Part shown: positions 1-10,740 of the stretch, piece after piece
How positions within the stretch are numbered: position 1 is the stretch's first letter
Layout of the letters: each line of letters opens with the position of its first letter
Assembly: GCA_023213395.1 (NCBI GenBank)
Contig: CM041465.1
Coordinates: 173,607,741-173,671,740, forward strand
Reading direction: 5' to 3'
Source: Cycas panzhihuaensis
Lineage: Eukaryota > Cycadophyta
DNA: 64,000 bases
Made by a program: the position numbers and the translations under genes
Notes under the pieces: generated by a model
Told to the model about the DNA's origin: nothing
Seen by the model: the letters and a program-made list of their open reading frames with translations, nothing else
The model's database searches: none

Positions 1-1566
1 AACAAAGAGGATATCGAAGCAACCAAACTAAAAACAACTGAAATTAATGTGGGGAGTAAAGAGGAACCTAAAACAATACGAATCAGAGATTACTGGGACG
101 ACCAAACAATAGCTAAGGCCCAGCAATTGTTCGAAGAATTCCGTGACGTATTTGCATGGTCATATAAGGATCTGAAGGGTATTCCCCCTGAGGTGGGAAT
201 GCATCACATCCACTTAATGGAAGGAGCAAAGTCGGTGAAACAAAGACCATATCGCATGAATCTGAAATATAAAGAAAAAGTAAAAGCAGAGTTGGAAAAA
301 ATGTTGGAAGCAAGATATATCTATGAGATCGACTATAGTGACTGGGTGAGCCTTGTAGTAGTGGTTCTCAAAAAGAATGGGAAAATACGCGTCTGTGTGG
401 ACTACAGACAACTAAATAAGGTAACGAAGAAGGATCCCTTTCCTTTACCCTTTATAGAAGATATTTTGGAAGTCGTGGGAGGAAACGAGATATATTCCTT
501 CACCGATGGATTCAATGGGTATAACCAAGTGCAGATTGCCCTAGAAGATCAAGCGAAAACTATGTTTGTTACGGAATGGGGAACGTATGCCTACAGAGTA
601 ATGCCATTTGGTGTTACAAATGCTCCAGCCATATTTCAAAGAATAGTAATCAATATATTTTGTAGAATGATTGGAGAAAAAGTGGCAGTATTACTGGACA
701 ATTAGACATTATATGGGTTTATGAAAAACCATATGGGAAACTTGAGGGAGATGTTGCAAACATGCCGGGAGAATAAGTTGTGTTTGAACCCAGAGAAGTG
801 TACCTTTTTGGTACCATTTGGGTATCTATTAGGCCACATAGTAAGTAAGAAAGGATTGCTAACGGATCCGGCCAAGGTATCTGCAATCCTACACTTTCTG
901 GTACCGCTCACAAGGAGGCAATTGAAAGGTTTCTTGGGTCTGACCGGGTATTACAGAAAATTCATCAGGGGCTATGCATGCATATCAGGATCTCTTGAGG
1001 AATTGTTGAAAAAGAACATTGAATGGGATTGCATGGAAGAACAACAACAAGCATTTGAAGCATTAAAGAAGGCCATAACATCAACACCTATACTGCGGTT
1101 TCCCAATTGGAAGAAAATCTTCCATGTGCATATTGATGCCTTGCAATACGCTATTCGATGTGTCCTGGCACAACCAAGTGATGAAAAAGTGGATTATCCG
1201 ATATACTTTGCAAGTTGGAAACTTACAAAAGCAGAACAAAATTATACCACAACGGAAAGAGAAGCACTCAGAATGGTGTATGCATTGCAGAAACTCTGAC
1301 ACTACTTATTATCGAATCCATTCCTATTCTTTGTCGACCATCAAGCACTCATATACCTTGTGAATAAACTGATAATGAGGGGACGAATTAGCAGATGGTT
1401 AATGCTGTTTCAAGAATTCTCCTTCAAAATCATTGTGAAACTAGGAAAAGCCCATATCATACCCGACCAATTATCAAGAATTCCAAATGGGGAAAAGGCC
1501 ACAAGAGTGCCAGATGATTTTCCAGACGCTGCATTATTTAGTGTAGAGGCAGTTCCAACAGACTAG
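1..1566 (+). pseudogene. gypsy-1 reverse transcriptase and RNase H (degenerate)
   Basis: The RT runs from a linker and RDYWDDQ (about base 90) through the palm motifs RVCVDYRQLNK, FTDGFNGYNQV and YRVMPFGVTNAPAIFQ. The catalytic motif, which reads FLDDW in the related element I, is here LLDN followed by a stop at about 703. A second open stretch (721-1299) holds the thumb (FLGLTGYYRKFI) and RNase H start with TTTEREAL. A third (1300-1566) holds FVDHQAL and the DQLSR end of RNase H. The stop near 1297 and loss of the second catalytic Asp show decay. Ty3/gypsy identity is certain; finer lineage is not. Confidence 0.88.
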
Positions 1567-1599
1567 TATGAGGGAATACCAGAATACTTAGTAACTGGG

Positions 1600-2815
1600 G
1601 AGGTACCACCAAAATTGGACCGCACGGAACGACAGAATTTTGTGAGAAAAGCAGAGCCATACCAATTGATAAAAGGGGAGTTATACAAATTAGGACCAGA
1701 TGAGGTGTTACGACGGTACATTAGGCCACATGAGGTCAACCAAATTATGGCCAAAGCGCATGAAGGCATAGCAAGTGGACAAATGGGGAAGTTAGCAACA
1801 TGGAGGAAGATTTTGATGTCAGGGTTCTAGTGGCCATCGATGTTTGAGGACGTAAGAAGATGGATCCAAGCATGCGACTATTGTCAAAGAGTTGGGAAAC
1901 CTAATCGGCAGGATTTCCAACCCCTACACCCAATCTTACTTCTGTCACTGTTCGAAAAGTGGGGGCTCGATTTCGTCGGACCAATCAAACCAGCCACCTG
2001 ACGATCCCAAGCCCGATATATCCTAGCAGCGACCGATTACATGACCAAGTGGCTGGAAGCAAGAACCCTAAGGAAAGCGGATTCGGAAAGTACGGCCCGA
2101 TTCCTTTATGAAGTGATTATTACGCGATTTGGATGCCCTTTAGAGATTGTAAGTGATCAAGGGGCCCATTTCCTCAACCAAACCATAGAGGTGTTAACAT
2201 CAACTTTTATGATAAGCCATAGGAAGTCACACCATACTACCCAAGGGCGAATGGGCAAGCAGAAAGTTCAAATAAAATTATCGAGAACTGTCTACGGAAG
2301 ATCTGCGACGTGGGTAGATCCGATCACCGAGAAACTTCCATCGTGTTATGGGCTTTGAACAACGTATAAAAGATCAACAGACGGACACCATTTCAAATTT
2401 GGTTTACTAAGCGGAAGCCATCCTTCCTACCGAATTCGAGATACCGAGCCTGAGAACTGCTATGCAATGTCGACTGGACGACTTCCAATCCTTATGACGA
2501 AGATTGGAAGAATTGGTGAGACTGGAAGAAAAGAGGTATATGGCGAAATGGTTCATAGCGAAAAGACGACAAAAGGCGTGGCACGATTGACATCTACGCA
2601 AACCACAATTCAAAGAAGGTGATCAAGTTCTACTCTACGACAACAAGTTCAAGATGCACCCCGGAAAGCTCAAGATGAGATGGTTAGGACCTTATATTGC
2701 TGAACAAATTTTTGAAAATGGGTCCGTACAACTACAGGAAATCGATGGACCATTGCTACCAATCCGAGTGAATGGTAGCTGATTGAAACCATGCATCGAA
2801 TAAGAGGAAGTACCA
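1600..2815 (+). pseudogene. gypsy-1 integrase (degenerate)
   Basis: The zinc-binding HHCC segment is visible as HEGIASGQ, WPSMFEDVRRWI and CDYCQR, and the core as WGLDFVGP, AATDYMTKW and EIVSDQGAHF. Internal stops near 1828 and 1999 and frameshifts after about 2200 break it. The C-terminal part (2600-2780) contains a recognisable KLKMRWLGPY, comparable to the KGPY segment at the end of element E's fused ORF. The enzyme once inserted the cDNA into host chromatin; this copy cannot. Confidence 0.82.
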
Positions 2816-3051
2816 GCCGGATTAGTTGGTTGTACTATAGCATGTTGCATGAAGTTGAGGCAAATCGAATTGCCTTGATACCGGAACGTGATTCAGTTCG
2901 GTATGTAACATAAAATACAAAAAAATTAAAAAATAAAAAAACAACCGTAACTCATATCATATGTATAAGCAATAAGAAAATAAGGATATATACTGCAACA
3001 AGAAAAGCCAAGAATGAAGAATCTTGCTAAGAAATCAAATTTTTTTACAAA

Positions 3052-3300
3052 ACTATACTATACGTACCGAAAAAAGTACGTTACCAGGTACGCACTGTGT
3101 AAAATAAGTCAAATATACTATATGTACCAAAAAAGTACGTTACCAAGTATGCATTGTGTAAAATAAGCCAAAAAACACTATATGTACCAAAAAAGTACGC
3201 TACGAGGTATGCACAGTTTAAAAAGTGAATAAGTTAATCAAATTACACTATATGTACCTGAAAAATACGCGATCAAGTACGCATAAAACAAAAAGGGTCA
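3052..3300 (+). repeat. 61-67 bp tandem repeat, about 4 copies, TACG-rich
   Basis: Units begin near 3052, 3113, 3174 and 3241 and share the pattern ACTATAYGTACC.RAAAARTACG, then TACC or close variants, .AGTAYGCA and an A-rich end with AATAAG. Copies differ by substitutions and short indels. The array sits between the end of pol and the extra ORF in gypsy-1 and is absent from the corresponding part of deletion derivative E. A/T-rich spacers alternating with TACG/CGTA words resemble the LTR of the same element. Confidence 0.85.
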
Positions 3301-3570
3301 AATAAGACAAACATATATAATACATACCTGCAAGCATTCCCACACGGTAGACAACAGAAAAAGGAGGACCATTTGACTCAAATTCTCAGCAACAAACAAC
3401 CAAGAGGAACCCTTGCAATCCAAGGAGGTAGAAGTACAAAATTCAGCGCAAGTTTGGATGAATGCTTCAAGAAAACAGTGACCATTCCGAAAAAGGTACG
3501 TACGTAGGATTCATACTAGTACTCCTTGGTTATTTTCAGTTCTATTTCTGGAATTCCATAGCCCGTTGTC

Positions 3571-4690
3571 ATGAGAACAACAGGTTGCCAAGAGACCTTC
3601 CTACCCAAGCAGAGGAAAGACCTGGAGGCATTACCTTCCCAATTTCAGACTAAAGTCAAGCAGGTTGGTTGGGGACAGTATATATACTGTAACCCCATCT
3701 ATTGTGACCAAGAGATTATAGAGAACATCTTGTCGGAGTTGAAAAAGGATATGAAGAAAATCAAACTAGATGCAGAAATAATTCATCTGATAATGGGACT
3801 TCCAAATGAAGGAGAAGTTCCCACAGCCACTAAAAGGTCAGAAGTGGACCGTGAGATTTGATTGAGAGAATTTTGCCAAGACAACACTCATCTTACCTTA
3901 GGAGAAATTCGGGTGGTGGATATAAAGGATGCCAGGTTGCAATGGATAGCCAAAGTTATCAATTCTAGATTTTTATCAAAAAGGAAATACACATACATTC
4001 CAGGACGAATGATGCCGGTATTACCAAAGATCCGGGATGGAAAAAAGTTGGATTGGTCAAAATTTTTAGCAGTTAACATGAGGCAGCAAATTCAAGAAAT
4101 AATGACACACCCTTTTTGTCACCCTTCCTTGCTGTTAGCCATCCTATTTTATCAATGTCCAAGTGTGCAACTAACAAAAAACAACTATTTCTCCAAGAGA
4201 GTCACTTATAAAACAATGGGTGACTGAGTTTCCAGACACTACTCAGGATCAGGAATTGAGAAAAAGGATTCAAAAGCAAATGACCAAAGTCCTCAAATGG
4301 CTACAACAAACCCCCGGGACACCCATTCCTCATTGTGCCAAACAAACAATACGGAAAAGCAGTAAAAGGAAGAAAGATGAAGAAGAACCCGAAGAGGAGG
4401 AAGAAGTGGAGCCCTCATTGGAAGAATGGCCATAATTCCCTCCCGTAATGGAAACGGGAGAAAGATCAGTACCCCCTCCATCAGATGATAAATCATGCCA
4501 AATTATCCAATTGATTAAAGAAATGGAAAAAGGGTACAAAGTAGAGATAACTGCCCTTCAAGAAAAAATCAAAGAAAAGGATGCAATAATCGTCACACTT
4601 ACCTAAATAAACGAAGAAATTTTGGCCACAAAAGACTCGTCGGCAGGAAAGAGGCAGCAGAAGCAGCCCTAAGACAGAGAGGGGGAAGAA
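3571..4690 (+). pseudogene. Extra ORF between integrase and 3' LTR in gypsy-1
   Basis: Three open stretches (3571-3861, 3862-4227, 4220-4435, continuing in another frame to about 4606) look like one broken protein of about 350 residues. The first part has EIIENILSELKKDMKKI and EIIHLIMGLPNEGE. The middle is basic with RFLSKRKYTYIPGRMM. Then comes an acidic run (DEEEPEEEEEVEP) and a coiled-coil-like stretch (EMEKGYKVEITALQEKIKEK). The .I..I.GLP..G word recurs in the ORF after integrase of element I (63614-63901). Additional ORFs at this place are known in some plant gypsy lineages; their function is unsettled. No signal peptide or membrane segment supports an envelope protein. Confidence 0.6.
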
Positions 4691-4757
4691 TACCCCAAAA
4701 TTTTGAAATTTTTGTTGAGCAAGGATGCTCAAACCCATCATGTTGACTCGGGATAGA

Positions 4758-5587
4758 TGTTGGGACATAGTTTGACACGCTGGGCTATGAGGAGACCAGA
4801 GATAGGCTATGTAACCTTGGATGTGCAGTGCATGCATTTTGAGGTACGCATGAGGCAGAAAAGTGGAAAAAACAACATCCTGGGTACGTATGACAGGTGC
4901 GTACTTGAAAAGGTACGCAACACAGTATACGTACCTCCTGCAATACGCAAGCAAACAGAAAAGGTACGCATGGCAGAATCGGACAGATGGATACCTGGGA
5001 TGACGTCAGACGTACGGATGGTTAGAGACAACAATTAAGAAGGTTAACTAATGGTTAACAAAGAGGTACGCTTATGACTGAAAGAGTACGGTTATGATAG
5101 GGAGTCATAACCCTTCAGCCAAAGGACACCAAGAAGGTGCATTTAAGAGACTTCACAAGGATCATTTTGTTAGGGTGAGAGCCAAGTATTCAGACACTCA
5201 ATGGTACGGAAGCCAGTACGTATGACAACAGCACAAAGCAATGTATAATGATGTGTACCTTCCAGGTATGCATGTGATAGCAGCAGTGTATGTGGCTGGA
5301 ATGCATAGGGAATGCATTCCAACACCTTTTATACAAAGGCTTATTGCTTAATAAAAGAAGAGTTACGTGGAAATGTGGATTCTATGTGTTTTACGAAGAT
5401 TGGATGCTGAATATGTGCTGATTATTGTATTGTTGTGTGTAAACTGTGACATGATTGTGTGGAATTGTGAATAAATCTGTGTGATCTATGTGGATGAATA
5501 TGTTGACTGTATCCTAGACTAGACTACCTGTGTTACCTTGACAAGTGTACCTATCTCACGAGTGTAGTGAGATACTCAAAGTCAATA
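4758..5587 (+). repeat. 3' LTR of gypsy-1
   Basis: It starts TGTTGGGACATAG and ends AAAGTCAATA (CA end mutated to TA), matching the two LTRs of element E in reverse (TGTTGGGACATA ... AGTCAACA). About 830 bp. U3 contains at least eleven TACG words between 4841 and 5225. A TATA-like TTTTATAC (about 5327) and an AATAAA (about 5350) lie where promoter and poly(A) signals are expected. The target duplication cannot be tested because the 5' end is outside the window. Confidence 0.85.
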
Positions 5588-5697
5588 GGGGGGCCTTGGA
5601 AAATAGTGTAGTACACATGCAAATTGTTTTTTTGTAAGTAGTTGGTCTTTTGCAAGTATGTTTTTAGTGTTGTGTTGACATTAAACATTATAGGGGG

Positions 5698-6000
5698 TGT
5701 TAGAAATAATGTTTAATGTAAGTGTTGTGCATAGGTTTAGTAGTCTAATGTTTAATAAGTCTAATGTTAAATGTTAGTATTACAGGTATATGTGTCAAGT
5801 ATTGAGTAGTACTTAATTATGTCATCAAAGAATGTGCCAAGCCGTTATCTTAACAGTCTTGTCATGTAGTTGGTTGCATATTTGGTGGACATACATTATA
5901 TATGCACTCTCATCTATTGATACATCTATGAAGATCTTTCTTATGTGTTTACTTTGATATCCAATATGGCATATGTAATATTGTACCTACGCTTTCAACA
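5698..6000 (+). repeat. LTR of an unrelated retroelement
   Basis: It starts TGTTAGAAATAATG directly after a purine run (TATAGGGGG, like a polypurine tract) and ends GCTTTCAACA. A TATATATGCACTC promoter-like site sits at about 5900. The 5588-5697 stretch before it could be the last part of the internal region of the same element, but no coding was recognised there. The flanks (GGGGG and TAATC) are not a target duplication, so it is a 3' LTR remnant rather than a clean solo LTR. Confidence 0.5.
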
Positions 6001-7355
6001 TAATCGATCCCACATTTCCATTATTATTAAATACTCATAACCTTAACCTACTTGACCCTTAGCCTCCTTAACCTATTAACCCTTTTAACATGTGGTGAAA
6101 GTTCACCACAGAAGTGATCCTAGGACCTATGTGATGTTGATGATACTTGGCCAAAATCCTATTTTGAGGTTGCACATTTTGCCCTCAAATGATATTGTTT
6201 GAGGGATATGAGGTGTTGAGAATATTGAGGGGGTTTTGTAGGAACATAATAATGTGAATTTGGGAGGTCAGGAAAAAATTAATCATAAGGGCCATATAAC
6301 AGTGATTGCATAATGCAAGAAGGAATGGGATAAGTGGGGGTCCATGAGATGTTTAGCAATAAATTTGTATGTGTGGAAAACTTGGACAAAAGAACTATAT
6401 AGTGAGTAGTACATGAGGTTTGGGAGTTGATTTGATAAGGTGTTATGATAGGTAAGGTTTTGATGGGACAACTATAATTCTTAGGAAAACAAGACAAATG
6501 TGAGATTTGTGATAGACACTCTTTATGGGAAAGAGAGTTTAATAGGGGTTCAGAGACGAAGGAAGGACTCAATGAAGGAATTGATGGAAAGAAAGAGTGA
6601 TGGTTATATAGAAGAGTGGGATGTGCGGATAGACAAAACAAGGTTTTATAAGAGGAAAGAGGAATTTTTGAACTAGGAGGTGAAACATGATAAAGGAATA
6701 GTGGAGCATTTAGAATATCCTGTTCAGAAAATTCCCTAGGGGATGGAGAAGTGTGCGAGTTGTGAAAAGAGCTACAGCTGTGGAGATGGACTAGGATTTA
6801 TCCTACAAAGAACTTGGAATTTGGGGGCTTAGGGGTTGGTATAGTTATGGGATACTAGGTAGTGGTTTTGCTTACAACTATTGAGCATGGGAATGAAAAA
6901 GGAAAGATGAAACCATGAAAGAAAATGGACATGTATAAGATAGGATTAGGAGACCAAGCCAATACCTTATTCGCATTAGATTCTTTTTCACGATGCTTGG
7001 TCTTCACTTCCATCTGCTCGATGTCTTCAGTCTTGTTGTGTTGTTGCGCCTAAATTGATTCTCCTTGATGCCCCTCAATCTCTCTATCAACGGTCTATGG
7101 TTCTTCTTCTTCTGTTAGTTCCTCTACCTGCTCTTCTTCTTCTTCCATTAGTTCCTCTACCTACTCTGATTCTTTGGCTTCTTCAGTTTGCTTGTGCGCT
7201 TGTTGATGTTGATGTGTTTCCTCTTCTTTGTCTTCCTTGTGATACATTTCTTCTTAGCACTCATCTTCTCCACCCTCTTAAGCTAGGTCACTTTGAATTC
7301 CTTTGTCATGCTCCCATTGATCAACTATTGCACAAAATGAAATTTGAAACCAAAA

Positions 7356-7610
7356 CTAATTGTTGAGTATTTTTGGTTTGCTAGACCAATTAATGAACCA
7401 ATCAAGAGCTTTTCCTTCTAAGAGAAGTTCCATATCTGGTCCATACTCTTCAATCTTTGTACCCCTCGTGTAGCCACTCAGTATTCTGACCATTTGTAGC
7501 CATTCCCGCACATCTATGTTTTCATCCGGATTGAAAACATAGATTCTGATCATTTCTAGCCATTCTCTTAGATCGGTGCCTTTATCAAGATCAAAAAATT
7601 CTAGCAACAT
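7356..7610 (-). pseudogene. Gag fragment of element J
   Basis: An open stretch of 84 codons contains DMELLLEGKALDWFINW, the capsid pattern L.G.A..W found in retrotransposon Gag, preceded by two near-identical segments TDLREWLEMIRIYVFNPDEN and IDVREWLQMVRILSG. This duplication of about 60-70 bp looks like replication slippage. The matching region of C has ACKWYEDWSKRTKIF. Gag forms the particle that carries the RNA; this copy is only a piece. Confidence 0.6.
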
Positions 7611-8848
7611 TTGTTCCTTTTCTTGTCAACAAAATTGCAGTTTTATGAGTTAAAATCTACCTCAAAATTGATTGGATTAGTACCTTGCACCCATTCAAAA
7701 TGGTGGTCTCTAAACCAGGATTCCAACGATTCAAATGAAACTGGAATCCAATACTTGCTGCAAACGTTATGGGGGAAAACATACAGTTATCCCCTTTAAA
7801 AAACAAAACTTAAAAAAAAAAAAAAAACTTAAGCCCTTCGTTATCTCAGGTTGCTAAGTGACCATCCATTGATGGCTTGGGGTTAATAGATTCCAATGAC
7901 TTCTCTAATATACTTGTATCTAATCAAACTTTGCAAATCTTCGTCGCTGTTTGAAAATGGCCCAATCTGTGAATCTAGTTGATTTGGCACAACTCTGTGT
8001 GTGTGCTGCTAGGGCAGAAGCCTGCTTGCTTATCACTTCTTCATCTCTTGTTGCTCGAAGATCCTCCCTGGGGCTCTGTTTATTCCATTCATGCTCTCTA
8101 GTCCCGCTCTACTATAACTCGTAATCTTGATTCTCTGTGGATTTGCTTCTTGTTGGGACTGTGTGCTCCTCTCCGTTGCGGCTCACAATATCGATCCTCC
8201 TTGGGAGTGTGTACTTTCGTCTTTGTGGTCTTGCCTAAACCTGGACAGTCTTCACTTCCGTCTCTGTAGGTCTCGCCCAATTCCACAAAAATAATGGCGC
8301 TAAAAGGACGGACCTCCTATGGTACTCTTCAATGATAATGCGAGTATAAGCTCGTGGGTATAACCTCAATGACCTTGTGCCACAATGATTTTGATCTGTG
8401 CTCGGAATCCTTCGTTGGCATGCTCTTTCATTTGTGTTATTCAGTTCCTGCACTTCCTGAAAGATTATGACGTTGTTGTCCTACTGCGCACCCAGGGTTT
8501 CTGATATTTACTCTACTCCTGCTAGGGTTTCTCGCCAATTCCATCCTTTCAATCTTGCAAATTCACAGTTCTGTCGGTGAAGTTTCTAGTGACTTCGCTA
8601 AACAGTTCCCTACGATTTTCCTTCTGGAGAAGAATCCCTCAGTTTTTAACAGTGACAAACAAATCACCCAATACAACATGACTCACATACCTTCAACGAA
8701 TGTGTCTGCAACAAATTTTTTTTGCCTGTGGTGTATTGCTCCTAAAAATGCCTCAATAACCCTTGGAGAATGAATTCCTTCTTCTAAGAGCCTAAAGAAC
8801 TGCATGGAAGCAAAAAGGAAGCCCGATTGAGATCAGAGCTAGTTGCAA

Positions 8849-9178
8849 CACAGATGAGCACACAGGAATACGATAGCAGGGATTCACAACATAGGTAATA
8901 GGGAATAATAGTATTCTTCTATTATCTCCAAACAATTAACCATGTACAATAGGAGAGCTTGTCTCTATTTAAGATGAAGGCATTGAAATAAATTGAAATC
9001 AGAAAACTACTTTGGTAACCAACTTAATTATGACCTAGCTATTAACTTATTTTTTACTAACTCAGCTTACTTGACTTCGGTGACTTTTGTACCCTTCGTG
9101 AACTCAATGTCAAAAAAATACAGTAAGTTACATTATATTACGCTAGAACATAGGGTTGAGTGATACTATTACTCATCA
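8849..9178 (-). repeat. Putative 5' LTR of element J
   Basis: In reverse it runs from TGCTGATGAGTAATAG to ATCTGTGTTGCA, with a TATA-like CTTAAATAGAGAC followed by AAGCTCTCC, typical of a plant LTR promoter and RNA start. It is followed in reverse by AC and TAGCTCTGATCTC. The last is not a clear primer-binding site, so the call is tentative. Confidence 0.4.
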
Positions 9179-9416
9179 GCAGTTTTAACACTAATGCAAG
9201 ATGGCCAACAATCTAGACCACCTTTCCAATATAGGCTACTGCTCAAAAAAGATTATAATTTGGTTTAAACCAGACCAAATGTTTTGGAGGATTATGGTCA
9301 TGTGCTATGTACCCTGATTTAGGCTTAGAATCTTGATAGGGAAATCACATGAATCATGGGAATGATTTACACCTGCAGAATGAACTAAAATTGAAGGCCT
9401 ACTCTTCAAAATTGCA

Positions 9417-9653
9417 TTGCAATATTCATCCACATTTAGTTCATTTTGTAAAAGAGTAACCACGGTTTACCACCCCAGATTCTTGTTTAACTTGCCCCAT
9501 TTACCATGGACACCATCAGATGTCCCCTTATCATGTGTATCTACTTCTACCTCTTCAATCTGCAAAGAATATTTCATTTTTGCACTGAATTCTCTGCTGG
9601 CTTTCAATCATTTAAATTTAGCAAACTTGATTCAACAGACTCTAAAGGAGTAA
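9417..9653 (-). other. Possible but unproven RSH1 3' exon zone
   Basis: On the minus strand an acceptor-like TTTGCAG (about 9563) is followed by about 30 open codons, acidic then basic (IEEVEVDTHDKGTSDGVHGK, then WGKLNKN), ending at a TAA near 9463. Plant RSH1 has an acidic stretch and a later VNGKHNK-like word after the TGS domain, so an exon is conceivable, but similarity is too weak to call. A nearby reversed stretch (about 9680-9760) reads SSAFRE and LQHVA around a stop, reminiscent of SAFQR..LQHA of RSH1. Confidence 0.2.
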
Positions 9654-9878
9654 GCTCACCCGACTGATACTAGACTTGTGGCTAAAGCAAACTTCTGTGG
9701 TGCAACATGCTGAAGGGCCAAGGCTAAATAATTTTGTTAAATAAACTCTCTGAAAGCAGAACTCATTTTAACATAAAGACTCTGCTTGATTTATTGAAAC
9801 TCTCCCCATTGGTGAAAAATGGTCCTAACATTAGAAAAATGAAGATTCTAGTTCAATTACACTGCTGTTGATACTAAC

Positions 9879-9950
9879 ATCATAAGTAATTATCTCCACA
9901 ACTTCAGCATTTGCAAGCATGTGCATTGGAGAGACAAGATTTCCATTCAC
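9879..9950 (-). CDS. RSH1: RSH1 exon h (TGS end)
   Basis: A 72 bp exon of 24 codons, VNGNLVSPMHMLANAEVVEI then ITYD, completing the TGS domain. The acceptor is CTTGTAG (9951). A likely donor GTTAGT lies at 9873-9878; if it is not used, the frame stays open for about 15 more codons to a TAA near 9831. In other plants RSH1 continues with an SAFQRHK..LQHAKT segment and a C-terminal ACT-like domain. Neither was confidently found downstream. Confidence 0.88.
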
Positions 9951-10118
9951 CTACAAGAAAAAGGGGAAGAAGAAAAACAAAGTTAAGAATAGAGTTCTTT
10001 GCATCATATGATCAAACCGACTAATGAGCACCCAATTATACAAAGCCAATAAACATCCATCCTAATGAAAAGATGTAGCATATTGAAATAAAATACTTCA
10101 TTTTTGCTCAAGACCTAC

Positions 10119-10205
10119 TTTTGCAGCGACCATTTTGTTCCCAATATCTGTATGTATTTGATAGGCATAATCAATGACAGTTGCACCCTTCGGAAGATTT
10201 TTGAT
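10119..10205 (-). CDS. RSH1: RSH1 exon g (TGS domain core)
   Basis: An 87 bp phase-0 exon of 29 codons: IKNLPKGATVIDYAYQIHTD, then IGNKMVAAK. It is the TGS core, compare LP.GAT..DFAY.IHT in RelA/SpoT. The acceptor is GATGCAG (10206) and the donor GTAGGT (10113-10118). The TGS domain senses partners such as uncharged tRNA or acyl carrier protein in bacterial homologues; its partner in plant RSH1 is not evident from sequence. Confidence 0.95.
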
Positions 10206-10308
10206 CTGCATCATAAGCAACAGTTTAGGAGTCCACAGTTAGTGGGGGCTTCTAAATTTATACATTGGAAACTAAGTTCCTCACCTAAGAACTTGTCCAA
10301 TTACATAC

Positions 10309-10440
10309 CTCCCCTTTTGGCGTGAATACAAAAACACGACTGCCTAGCAAATCACCTGTGACTGTATCAACAAATTCCCGAGAACTCATATTGCCAACAA
10401 ACTCCTCTTGCCATTCTCTAATGGCATTAAGCCAGCTAAC
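10309..10440 (-). CDS. RSH1: RSH1 exon f (linker and TGS start)
   Basis: A 132 bp phase-0 exon of 44 codons: WLNAIREWQEEFVGN, SSREFVDTVTGDLLGS and VFVFTPKGE. These are the helix bundle before the TGS domain and the first TGS strand. WL..I.EWQ and VFVFTPKGE are hallmarks of long RSH proteins. The acceptor is GTTGCAG (10441) and the donor GTATGT (10303-10308). Confidence 0.95.
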
Positions 10441-10574
10441 CTGCAACGTACTCCAATATTAAAACAATATTGATCTCCAATATTGATTATTGTTAAACTA
10501 AATCATGATAACAAAATTTCTCCTAAGGTAAATCCTGCACTACCAGCATGCAGTTGGTACAATTGATTGAATAC

Positions 10575-10733
10575 CCTGCGAGCAATATCTGCATTGTTCA
10601 AACAGATATTTTTGCCTTTTGAACTTCTCCCATTTGATTTTGCACTTCCATTTGAACTCCGAGTGATCCCTTTTCCACTGTAATGAACAGCAATGCCCCT
10701 CTCTGCTATCAAATCCATCTCCTCTGTCCTTAT
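10575..10733 (-). CDS. RSH1: RSH1 exon e (IRTEEMDLIAERGIA)
   Basis: A 159 bp phase-0 exon of 53 codons. It begins IRTEEMDLIAERGIAVHYSG, the direct continuation of exon d, and ends CLNNADIARR. The central part is Ser/Gly/Asn/Lys-rich and low in complexity, corresponding to the variable loop of RSH1 after the synthetase domain. The acceptor is CTGGCAG (exon starts at 10733) and the donor GTATTC (10569-10574). It is the 3' flank of the giant intron. Confidence 0.95.
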
Positions 10734-10740
10734 CTGCCAG

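Larger units (their letters stand above)
1..5587 (+). mobile_element. Ty3/gypsy element, 5' truncated by window (gypsy-1)
   Basis: The order protease-RT linker, RT, RNase H, integrase, non-coding spacer with tandem repeats, extra ORF, 3' LTR (4758-5587) is that of a Ty3/gypsy element. The 5' LTR and gag lie left of the window. The region after integrase (about 2820-2960) is nearly the same sequence as the matching part of minus-strand element E (about 40270-40430 reversed). The last 80 bp before the LTR (4678-4757) also match E (40060-40140 reversed). Gypsy-1 and E therefore belong to one family, and gypsy-1 is the fuller version. Several stops break pol, so it is inactive. Confidence 0.85.
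6090..9178 (-). mobile_element. Decayed LTR retroelement J, minus strand
   Basis: Read in reverse, 6090-6760 matches the 3' internal tail of element C (about 48240-49080) and of B (24700-24990). 7140-7230 matches C at about 47740-47800 (the AAACACATCAACATCAA word). 7627-7860 matches C at about 47190-47420. A gag fragment lies at 7356-7610. A putative 5' LTR is at 8849-9178. The 3' LTR is not visible, so J ends abruptly near 6090. Much of 8000-8840 is internal sequence of uncertain meaning. Confidence 0.65.

Noticed and set aside
3862-4227. Retroviral-type envelope gene in gypsy-1
   Set aside because: No signal peptide, no membrane anchor and no cleavage site; the reading is charged and helical.
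9680-9760. RSH1 exon with SAF..LQH words
   Set aside because: Only short word similarity, with a stop in frame and no clear splice sites; mentioned as a possibility but not annotated as an exon.
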